From Albula goreensis (Eukaryota; Chordata; Actinopteri; Albuliformes; Albulidae), in assembly GCA_022829145.1 (NCBI GenBank), contig CM040741.1, forward strand, positions 63,424,547-63,488,546: a DNA stretch of 64,000 bases, in the 5' to 3' direction. Numbering within the stretch: position 1 is the first letter of the stretch; each line of letters opens with the position of its first letter. Below are positions 41,946 through 53,400 of the stretch, piece by piece. Below the pieces are notes generated by a model. That model was given only the letters and a program-made list of their open reading frames with translations, ran no database searches and was not told where the DNA came from. The translations under genes were made by a program, and so were the position numbers.

Positions 41946-44303
41946 GCCCCCTTCACCCCCAAAAAATGTTCAAAAACAGACACACAATGGTGATTTTTAC
42001 AGATTATATTGTCTAAAAGCACACATACTGGGACAGAACACATCGACTGTGGAGCAGAAATGTATGTACAATGCTTAACCGATTTGCCTTTGGGTATTTC
42101 CATTTGTGTTGGCCAGGCTTGAGCTATAGCCAACTGGCGTGCATGTTCCTGTAAAGATCACTACGTTTTCCATTTATGTGTGCATATCTTAAAAACAGCT
42201 GGGGTCTAGTACACAGACTCTCATTCACCAGTTTCTGTGGGCTGTCATGTTTTGGCATATCGTGACGATTTTGTTTTTCACCATCTGCAATACCTAACAG
42301 TCAAACAGCTTACGAGTATGACACCTATGCGGCTGAGCTCAAGTGGAATTTTAAGTATGGAAACCCGTCTAGTACAAAAATATCACTGGGCAGGCTGCCG
42401 TTAGCTGGTAACCCGCACACATTTTGAATCATCAAATCCCTTTGATCCATATATATGCTAAGGTGCATCATCTCTTTATATTGCATTTCTGGTGTGACTG
42501 ACTACAAATAATTACTGTACAGTAAGGAAAAGGTCACATTAAGGACTCACTGTGGTCTCCCTCCCTCATACAAGCTTTGCCCATGTGTTCATACTAGGGC
42601 TGACTTCCCATTTCTTTCACCTTTATATAATACTCATTGTCCCCTTTGCAATCAACATGGCTTCATTATTTGCTTCAATTGCACTTGCCGCTTAAACATA
42701 ATTACATATAAGATATATGGCATAACCAGTTTTTCCCTTGGTGTGTTCGATTGAGTGATGATGTATGTTCTAGAACATACCTAATAAACACGTCCACTTC
42801 CAATGAAGCTATGAGGGGGAGCAGAGAGGCTTAATCTATGGGAGGGTGAAATTTCATGAAACCTCAAAGAATGAGAATAGCTATCATAAGGTATCATTGG
42901 CTTGCTTTGTGTTTTACAGTGGAGAGTTAATCTTTTTCATCTGTTCAAAGCAGTCTGGTAGATGGCTCATTGTGACCTGTGCCACATCTATCTCCCATCC
43001 TGAATTTTCAAAACAAAAAAGGGGCAACAGACTAGTCTTTTTTGCCACTCTGTGTAAAGCAAAATTCTCACAGTATTAAGTTACACCTTGGATTAATGAC
43101 TAGAAATGAGGCGTTTTAAAACCAAAAATCCACAAAGCTATCATTGACTCAAAGCAAATCGTTGTGATTTTTTTTTTGGTCACAAACCCAGCATTTTTTT
43201 CCTGGTGATTGACAGCTTACTGTAGCACCATTTTTTATGGGAATCATGAAACCTCAATCCCCCATTACCCCCAAGTAGCCCAACTGACAACCTCCAGAGC
43301 TGTTAGGCAATGTAAGAACTGACAGCCCTGACTGTCTGCTCCCAGATAATCAAGTATACAAGAGGACACAGAGAAAGGTCAAAGGTCATTGAACCGACTG
43401 CTTCTGTGGAACACTGCAGGGAATTCCGTTTCCACATTCAGGACATTTTGTGGAATCACTGAATTTCCTGCAGGGTTAGCAAACAGGCACACATACAAAC
43501 ACACGCACGCACAACCACACACGCGAACAAAACCACGTGACTTTTTTTTTTAAAAAGCGCATTCGGCTCATGATGGCTGAAACACTCAATAAGACATTGA
43601 CTGGATCTGTGGATCTGTGTGCACATCCCCCTGTAGTTCTTTTACAGTTCAGGCCTCAGCACCAAGTTCACAGTCAACTTAACTCTCCAAAGGTTAAGGT
43701 CTCAGAATCCCAACCCATCACTCTGCCTAGAATATGCACCTGCTCCGGAATTTCATAATTTAACACAGCGATCAGCAAATACGCTTTAAGAGCAAACCTT
43801 CACTGTTCTGTAACAAGTGGGTTAAAAGAGTTACTCCTTACAGCAGTGTCAGTATCAGCTTCTACCCCCACCCACCCCATCTGAACAGATGTTTCTCATT
43901 ACAGAAAGGATGTTCTGAGAGGGGTATCAAAAATGTCTATTAATTTGAGAACTTTTCATTATTTGTGGGGTTATTTTCGTTCCCGGCATTCCTCTCAGCT
44001 GTGACCGAGCAAAAGTCAATGCCCTCAAAGCTGAACAAAACAGAGCTCTAATTAGTCATGCCTGACATAAAAACTGTTTAGATATTCAAATATTTGTCTA
44101 ATTGAAACAACAACCAAAAAAAACATGGATATTTTTCAGGATGTGCCTCTTCAAAGAATGACTCGTTTTTTTTTCATCTCTTGTAGTGTAAATCATCGTT
44201 TTCCTGGCAGAATTCCCTGGGGAGCAGGAAAGAGGCTGGCTTGGCAAAGTGGCCACATGATTGGTCGTTTCCGGGCAGCAGGGTCACATGAGAGAAGGCG
44301 GAG
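41946..44303. other. Interval between the convergent genes, includes the SLC38A9 3' UTR
   Basis: No coding exon recognised. The minus-strand 3' UTR of SLC38A9 must begin at 44,303 and run leftward. By eye I find no AATAAA on the minus strand between 44,303 and about 40,320, so a variant signal is probably used. One plus-strand AATAAA lies near 42,782. Confidence 0.5.
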
Positions 44304-44469
44304 CTACATGAAGAACTGCCCGAGCAGATTGGCCACTCCCAGGAGAATCAGGAAGCTGTGGAAGAGGGCGGAAGGCCAGCGGAGCTCCCCAGCGCGACGA
44401 AGGGAAATCATATGGATGACGGAGGGGAAGACGAACACCAGAGCCAGGCCACACAAGGCCCCAGAGTAC
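44304..44469 (-). CDS. SLC38A9: SLC38A9 coding exon 14, C-terminus
   Basis: Encodes [20 protein letters not shown], then the last helix ending ANLLGQFFM and TAG. This aligns with the end of the human protein (ANLIVQFFM). The acceptor is GTGCAG. Confidence 0.96.
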
Positions 44470-47400
44470 CTGCACAGACAAACGGCCCATTCTCATTCCC
44501 AACCAACACATCTCTATGGCTCTGCCTAGCAACAAGCAGAGGTGGACAACTTTGGCTTCAGAAAGTAAAAGTCCGACCATGTATTTGTTCCGCCCATTCA
44601 CTAAAACCAGTTCACCTTTCCCCTTTCACCGTTTCACTAATTAACTCATCTACCTGGCTGAAGAGCTGTACAGTACATCATTATTCTATTAATGAACCTG
44701 TTCCATATCTTTTTTCATTTATCAAAACAAGGAAACAGCTTGGAAAATTTGGATTTGCCAGCAAAGGACACAATTTAAGAAGAAGATTTACATATTTGTA
44801 CAAGAATATTACATATTCTAAATTTAAAAAAATGGGAGGTAAAACTACACTCTGAGACGCTTACCATATTGTCACTGTTGGAAGAAAAAAAATTGTACCT
44901 CCATTTTTGAGTATCATACAGTAGATGAGTATTATCAATTTTCCACAGCTTTTTAAGCAAAATGGTTTATTACTAAGACCGTCTTGACTTGTCTATGCTT
45001 GTACTATACAGTAACAACTGCAGTTTCTCTCATCTAAAAATCTTTAAATTTATTTGGAGATGCAAAGTTTTGTATGATTTGATTTCAGCTTCGAGGTCCC
45101 TCTCAGTGCAGTCTTACCTGATAATAGAGCCGATGTTGGGGTAAAACTTAGCCATGAGCACCCCTGCACCCACGATGATGATGTTCAGAACGAACACATG
45201 GAAGAAACTGGGAGGAGGGACAGGGATTAGGTTACAAACATGCCCTGATTTACCAGCGATGAAACTACTTTAATTAATTTAGCACCTTCCATGCACAAAT
45301 GGTTACTTCTGTGCATTTTTCTACAGTCGCAAGTTGTGTCATTCTCAGTGCATCCTACCATTGAATACCTGAGGTATTATTCAAGCTCTGTAGGAGCTCT
45401 TGTTCTGGAGAACAAATTCTTCAAACAGGGTGATACATATTTAGCCTGTATTAGCTCTTCGGTCCTGTATTGTGTATTCATACTTGAGCTCATGTTACAA
45501 TACATTACATTACAGTCGTTTAAACGACGCTTTTATCCAAAGCGACTTACAGTTGATTCAGCTAACCAAGGGCCAATCCCCCCTGGGAGCAATGTGGGGT
45601 TAAGGGCCTTGCTCAAGGGCCCAACAGCAATGGTGTTCTTGCTGTGGCTAGACTGGGGCTTGAACCACCAACCTCAGGGGTCTCAGTCATTCACCTAGCC
45701 ACTATGTTACATTTCTACAAGCCCTTTTGTAATGTGGTGTGTAGGAGTACCTGGGGTAATGTTTCCCAAAGATCTGGCCCATCATCTGCACTCGGACCAG
45801 GTACCCCAGGAGCGGGTAGACGGTGGTCATCTGAAACAGTAGGCAGGCCCGCGCCACAAACACCAGAATGTCGCTGCTGGGAAAGTTATCCAGGAAATTC
45901 TGCGGGTGAGAAGTGGCCTTGGACTCAGTTCAGCCATTGCACGTGACAAATTACTGAGTAACTCTGCCCTTCTCTTTCAGGTAGGGACTTGTCATATTTA
46001 GTCTGCAGAATTTTTGCTACCTTGCCTCTAGCTACTGTGAGACAGGCTCTAGCTGCATGTTTGATGTATGATTGGTCGATTTTTTAAACCCCTTCTAACA
46101 ACAACAACAACCTATAGTTTAATCCCTCATACTGCCATCGTTGACTCAATCATTCACTGAAGCAGAGGTGGTTCAGCATTGGGAATCAGCTAGTCTGTCT
46201 ATAATATAATGGCACTTGCCAAAACTTGGAGCCATACAGCGAGGCTATATGGAGTTAGCCCTTAGGGAGTTCAATTCCCGGCCTGAAAAAGTACTGGATA
46301 TTCTGGATATTTTATCTACAAGAGCCTAGTTGGGCTGAATGACTTGATCTCATTAATGCATGGTCTTATGTATATAATTGGTTAAGCATACAGAAACCTC
46401 ACAACAAGAAAATACACCCTTGTCTTAACAGAGTTGAGCTCACAGGAGAAAGTGAAAATGTGCAGCAGCTACATGGCACTTTGATGAGGATGACTAAGGT
46501 CGTGGCTACTACGAGCATCCTCTTACTGCACATTGTCCCACAGAACACCTTTCATAGTGAGACACCACATTACCGGCTCAATGCAGTCCTTCGATAGTGG
46601 AGGGGATGGGAACGAAGCGAAGATCAAGACTCCCACATACAGGTAGGTAAGGCCCACCAGCAGGTAGGCCACGGACAAGTCCCGCACCTGAAACCACATT
46701 AACAGCACGTATGTTTAACACTTTTCCTCAATACAACAACGATTTCCTTAACATTTCCCACTTAAAGTGTAACAGCTTACTGACAAACTTCCTTGTGATG
46801 AGTGAAATATGTATATATAAAAAAAAATAAAAACACTTCCAAATGCAAGCAATGCCAAATATTAAAGCAAATGTCAACAGGTAAGCAGATTAAAAAGAAA
46901 AAAAGAAGACCTCAGTACTTTGTTCCATTAAAGTAATCTCCTGTGTCAGGAAAAAAAAAACAGGCAGTAGTTAGCAACAGTAAGTGTGCTCTGCTTTGTG
47001 TGAGTTCCTCTCAGATACAGGGACAGCAACAGAACAGGAAGTGGGGAGCACGTCTCACCCCAGGATCCAAACTTGGTAACAGAAAACTGCTTCATCAACA
47101 AAATAAATCAAATGTTCATGACAAAACTGTTCAAAGATTTGCCAGCCTAAGCATGTTTTCCCTTTACTTGCAAGACTCAGGGCAGGACCCAATAACACAA
47201 ACTTGGTCTCTTCAAGGGCATATCCAATCCAGTCTAAACAGACTATAGTCTCTTTAAGCACATATTTCAGTCCATTTTTTTTTTTTTAAAACAATAGTTT
47301 TTTTATATTTCAGTCCATTTTTGAATGAAAAAAAACACATTTGCATGAAAAGAAGGACATGTTTGCTTGTTTCCAATATAATAGAAAATACAAAAAAAAA

Positions 47401-50400
47401 AAAAAACACAGGTAACAAGCAGGTAACTAGCCTTCCAGGTGTCTACTGTAGTTTTGCTGACAGCTGGTCAAGTTGCCTTAGAGCTGGATGAGTAAGGCAG
47501 AGGGTGTGTCTATACTCACATTGTTCTCCTGGTGTTTGTTACTCTTCATCAGGGTGATGATGCAGTTGTGAATGAAAAAGGCCAGAGTCAGGACTCCTGT
47601 CAGCTGGGGGAACAGCAGTCTAAACTCTAGTTTAAACAAAAAAAAAATAAAAATGTACAAATGCGCAAATGTACATAACAGTAGGTCATTAAAATAGGTC
47701 TTTACAACTTTCTTCACTTTACTGGAAGGGGGGGGCATCTCTGTCTCACAAACGCGCACGCACGCGCGCACGCACGCACGTACACACACACACACACACA
47801 CACACAAAAAGCATAGGCACACAGAAACCACTGAGAGAGACAGAGTAAGAAAGGCAACGATGGAGGCAAAAAGGGAGAGAAAAGGACAGGGAAAGACAGA
47901 GAAAGAGGAAGAAAGAGATGAGCATGGATTGAGGGATTGCTTAGACTGAAAAGACAGAGGTGAGAATCCTGAGGTGTCTTTCCATCATATGATTCATCAC
48001 CAAACTCAGAAGCGTGACGGGGAATACCTGGGACAAAGAACTTCGTGGAGTCAAACCAGTGGAACTCAAGGTGAAAGCCCAGACGAATCGCCTTCAGTGT
48101 GACCAGGAAGATCAGGTAGATCACAGATATCGTACCTGGAGAGATCAATGAGTGGAGATACAGAGACAATGGCCCATTCATGAAGGGAACAAACTGACAA
48201 TGCCCTAACAAGACCCCTCCGTCTTAAGAAAGTGATAAGAAATCAAAACACTCACATTCACACTGTCAGCAATCAATTTTGTGCAATTCACTTTATGATA
48301 TATTAGGCTAGAAAAACCACAAAAATCTGAAATAAGAAAATTCTCAATCCATGTAACCGATGTCTATCCATGTTGCACTAAATTCAGAGACATCATTTCC
48401 ATAACGTGCCAGTCCCTCTATACATCAACAATGTACCACAAACACTAAACCAAGAGTCGAATACTCAAGATTTAGAGGGGCTGGGTTTCTGAGCCTTCCT
48501 GTCAATCAGTACCCAATCAAGGCCTACAGAACAATGTGTGTATTTAGCCAATCAATGACTTCACTGCTACACCGTACAGGGAAAAAGTCAGCGCCCCTGC
48601 CCTCCCCAACCTACCGAGGAAGGTGAAGCGGGCGAAAAAGGAGGCGGAGCGGAAGTTGAGCAGGGGGAAGAGCAGGAGGATGAGGTAGAAGGGCACGGTG
48701 TTGGTTTTGCTCCACCAGCGGTCGAACAGATCCTGCCCTGTGGAGTTGTCATTCAGGGAGAACGAGGCAGAGCTGTAGTTTCTCTCCGGGTCCGCGTTCG
48801 GGAATGGGCAGAGCACTGGAAGCACAGAGTACCGGGGAAAGGGGAAAGGCTCAGTGAGGGTATAGTTAACTCCAGAAACTCATACTCCGACTGGGCTTGA
48901 GGTAACCTGCATTATTTATTTTTTTTGGCACAGTCTACCTCGAACAAGAACATTTCATTTCTGGTACAGCAGTCAGAGTACTTTTACGATAAGGAACTGT
49001 ATTTAGAGGCATATAACATTACCACCAAGGCAGCAGATTACTACTTCACTCAAAAGTGACTGACACATTTTTGGTCACAGAATACCAAGAAAAACCAGCT
49101 AGCTGACAAAACCACAGCTACTGCCCTCTCTCTTTCCTTCCGCTTCTCTCACACCCTCCCAGTCATCTGGCTGTGGTGATGGAATCGGTTTGCTGATCAC
49201 AACCTGCAGGAAATTCTCTGATTTCTCTCCCTCCACCACCACCCACCACCATCATCAGCTCAACCCAGGTAACACTGAAATGATCTTCATTCCTGACAGT
49301 AGAGACTGCTAGGGAGCGATGATATCCATGATTTTAACTGGCCCTCACCTCAATTTTGTCCAATGATTCTGAGTCAACAGTTGCCTCTGCAATAGCCAGT
49401 AACAGCATGGCTGGGAATCCAACACCCAGCTGTGGCACACAAAGCTGCACTACTATCGTGGTTCATTTTTGAAACCCCAAGACCCTCACTGTTCACTTCA
49501 CCAAAACTCCCACATACTCCCAATACCAGCCGCTGCCTCAGTTCTGTTGCAACATGCAGAACTGCTTCTATTCCAGTTAAAGCCAGGCCTCAATACATCC
49601 AATGCTATTTAAAAATGCTTCGCCGTGACAGGTTCCTCAAGTAAATGAAAAACTGCAATCTAGTCAGATCTTGTTTTGAGCCAGACTCTTGTGGGAAATT
49701 GTTCCATTGTGGCTTTTATTCCAAACCGTGTTCCATTGTGGCTTTTATTCCAAACCGTGTTCCATTGTGGCTTTTATTCCAAACCGTGTTCCATTGTGGC
49801 TTTTATTCCAAGCTGTGTCCATGTCAGTCTGTTGACACAGGCCCACGGACAGCCTCCATGGTCATTTTACAGTAAATGATACGTGACTGATGAATGCAGA
49901 GGCAGGATATTTATATATATTAAAAAAAAAATAATAATAATAAAAATTACCCACCTCTATCTGTTCCATTTGTCCCATACTCAGAATCCGACATACTGAC
50001 GTTGTGAACATAGTCTGGAAAGAGGCACAATGACAATAAGGCAAACAAAATACCTTTTTTTTCCCCCCCAAATGCTGCCAACAAGCTCAGAAAACTCCAG
50101 ATTCATGCAGCTTTTTTTCCCCTCTCTTCTGACGCCTAATGACTTACTGTAAATGAACCTGCCGGTGTTGAACAGGAAGTTGGACATGAGGACCCAGTAG
50201 ACCACCATCGCTCCAATAAGGAAACCATGGAAAACACCAGGCTCGACCACTGGCCGAAGGACCCAAAGTAATATTTACACACATCCGGAAACTCCCAGTC
50301 TGAGGTATCTGTGTATGCTGTGGAAAAAAAGAGCACAAAATGGCACCTGTATCGAAACCATTCTCAGTGCAGAATTCACAGAGCTAGCCCGCTAACAAAA

Positions 50401-53400
50401 GCTACATGATGGTCTTAGGCCATTTATAAAAACTGTTTTCCATAATAGAATTTGGAGAAATAGGCGTCATCTTTCTTCATGAAAGGCCTGTGAGGGTGCA
50501 GGCTTTTGTCCAAACCCAGCAATAAACACCCAATTTAACAAAATAAGCTTCTGAATGAAGACCATGATTAATTGATTTGATGAATCACACATTTGGCAGG
50601 ACATCAAAGTCTGCACCCACACCAGCCTACTGGATCAATGAATCACACATCCTATGATTGTGTTAGATAGGGGAAAAAATTGAATTTGCCTTATTGGACA
50701 CTTGCAACTAGCTTGATGCACATTTCCAGAATGGCTGTATGCAGCTTTAGGCCAAGGTCCAAAGAATTCAGCCTTAAGACAAAATGTCATGCGAATTTTG
50801 TTTGCTTTCATGTTCAATGTTCAACCAAGGCTCATAAAGACTATATAGTTTATATTGATGCGGTACAGATCAAAACAGCCATCTAGGTTCATCTGAGCCG
50901 ATGCTTAGAGTGGTAAACTATACAGTAAAAATGGCTGTAAAGAAAGGATTACAGGTATCCAAATTGGGTATGTGAAAAAAAAAAAACTTTAATTTGCACA
51001 AGGACAAGATAGAAATAATGACTTAAAATTAATAATTAAAAATGAATAATTTTAGAATCACATTTCCCATTTGTTTGAAAATGGGCTCAGCCAACAGTAA
51101 ACATTTAAATTAATCCGCCTAGTTCCTGCTCTTCTTACAATTGCTGTAAATATAGCTTTTAACAGTGGGATAAAGTTGTTGTTTTTTTTCTCCCATGTGC
51201 TTCTATGCTGATCCAAAAAAGAAAAATCAATGCAATGACCACAAAAAGCAGACAGGATGTGAACAGCCTAGCTGTGTCATTTCCCTAGCATCCAGATTTC
51301 AGCACGGACACACTCTGGCACGTGCAGCCATGAGCCGCGGTGAGCATAATGATGACATCATCACTTTGCCATTCCCGCTGCAGACAGTCAAGGCAACATT
51401 CTTACACAGCGATGACAAATTGATAGGATAGATACTGGCAGTCATGAGTCACCAACCGACCCCTCCGGGCCTCTACTGCAGCAACACTATTCAAATGTAC
51501 AATTACTGAAGCAACAAGTCAACAAGTGTCCTTTCCCTTCTTACCATATGAAGCTGTGCATATCAACAAATAATTCTGATCTTCAAAAAATACATTTTCT
51601 CAAACACAGTGACCCAAGGCCTGAGCTGAAAATGCAACGGCACGAGAAAAAAATATCAAAAGGTTGTGAAATCATGGGGTAAGGGAGGTTGCTGTCTTAC
51701 GTATGGATTTGGGAGACTTCAGTACTCTGTAACAGCAGTATAGTGTCAACAGGCCCATGGAGATGAGGATTATAATGCCGAGGGTGAACCCAGCCTGGAG
51801 GAGAGACGTGAAATGACCATGGGACAAAGCACCACACCCAAGCTTCTCTGTTCTGTTTTATTATGTACATTTCAGATAAGACTCATTAGTTTTCAGTTTT
51901 CACCGGGGCTAAGATGTGAACTCCTCTCAACATTCTATTATGGAATTCCAACTGGAATATGCCTACTCTAAAAGGCAATACCAATGTTTAAAATGCAAAA
52001 GAATGATTTTTCTTCCAGAAATTTTCCATTGTTGTTTTAATGTACAATTTTGCCCTTTTTAAAATACCAAATTTTTAATTTTTAATAACAACATTAATAA
52101 AGTCCCAGTGAAAAAAATAAAAATGATGAGCCTTGACTGTATATTGCATTACAACACAGCCAGGTTTATGAACTGTACCTGCTTTATACTCCAAGGCATG
52201 CTCAGTATGGCGGTTCCCATCATCGTGTTCCATATGGCGAATCTAGACAGAAAAATTTACCGATTACCATTTTGTTCTCCTCCCAAACCAAGGGAATGTG
52301 TTCAATCGAATCACTGTGATGCTGCACTGTCCGTTTTATCACTTTATCTTTAAAAACCTTGATCTTAACATTATCTGTATCTTAACATTTACCTATTTAT
52401 CCTGATAATGCTACAGAGAGGTTCACAGAGAGGTTTAATAGCAGCGGTAACCTGGGGAATCAAAGTGGGAAGGAGAGAACGGGCTGTACTGCCAGTACGT
52501 TTGCAGGGGAGATGTGGGGGAGTATGATTTATGATTTATGTTCCAAGAATCTAATAGAAATATAATGCCAACCTCTACAGCAGTTAGATCGACTATTTAT
52601 ATTCTTCAACAGAATATGCTTTCAGCCTGAAACACTAGCTACATATTTTCATGAAAATGCAACATCCTGCTCATCATATAAATACTATTCAGATAATACA
52701 TTTAAGTAGAACAGTGCTACACTTAAGAAACAATGATTAAAACAGGTTAGTAATTCAGGATTCCTTATCTGTGTGTGTATGCCTGTGTGTGTGTGTGTGT
52801 GTGTGTGTGTTTGTGTTTGGGGTGTGTGTTTGTGTTTGGGGGAGGGGTGGGTAGGAGGGTCAGGGTGGTTGAGAGGTTTGGGGTTTAGAGGTGTACCAAC
52901 ATGGTAACGATGCTGGGGTTTTTGGCGGTTCCGTCGCCTCCCTGCACTTTGAATGCAGTTCCTAGAGGGCTGTAAATATAGATCTCCTCTGGGGCTGGGA
53001 TCACGTGATCTGGTGGAACCTGAAAAACAGATCCAGAGTAAATCCATTCAGTTCAGCTGCAGATCAAGTGAAGACAGAAGGGCTTCGAACAATGGACCAA
53101 GTAACTATTAGGTCAATACTGACGACATTGTATATTGCAGGGGTGGCCAACCAGTCAGAGACTAAGAGCCACATTTTTTTACTGTGTTACTGCAGAGAGC
53201 CACATCATACACATGGGCACACGTGAACTGCCCCCATCCCTTCCTCTCACTCTCTCACACACACACAGACCTCTGCTCAGTCAGATTTACTGTAAATGTC
53301 ACACATCAACATGCTTTCCTGCCTGACTTGTGACCAAGTTGAAGTGACCAACTTGTGCTTGCGAAGTTCAGTACCCTTTGGAAATTCCTGGTCGATGTTG

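Noticed and set aside
44284..44855. Open frames on both strands around 44.3-44.9 kb as separate genes
   Set aside because: They are shadows of SLC38A9 coding exon 14 in other frames. The correct frame has the conserved helix and stop.
47605..47626. Alternative acceptors (TTTAG, CCCAG) for SLC38A9 exon 10
   Set aside because: Only the AACTAG acceptor keeps the frame and yields [11 protein letters not shown], matching the family.
49702..49817. CRISPR-like array of 29-base repeats
   Set aside because: The units abut directly with no spacers, in an intron of an animal gene. It is a minisatellite.
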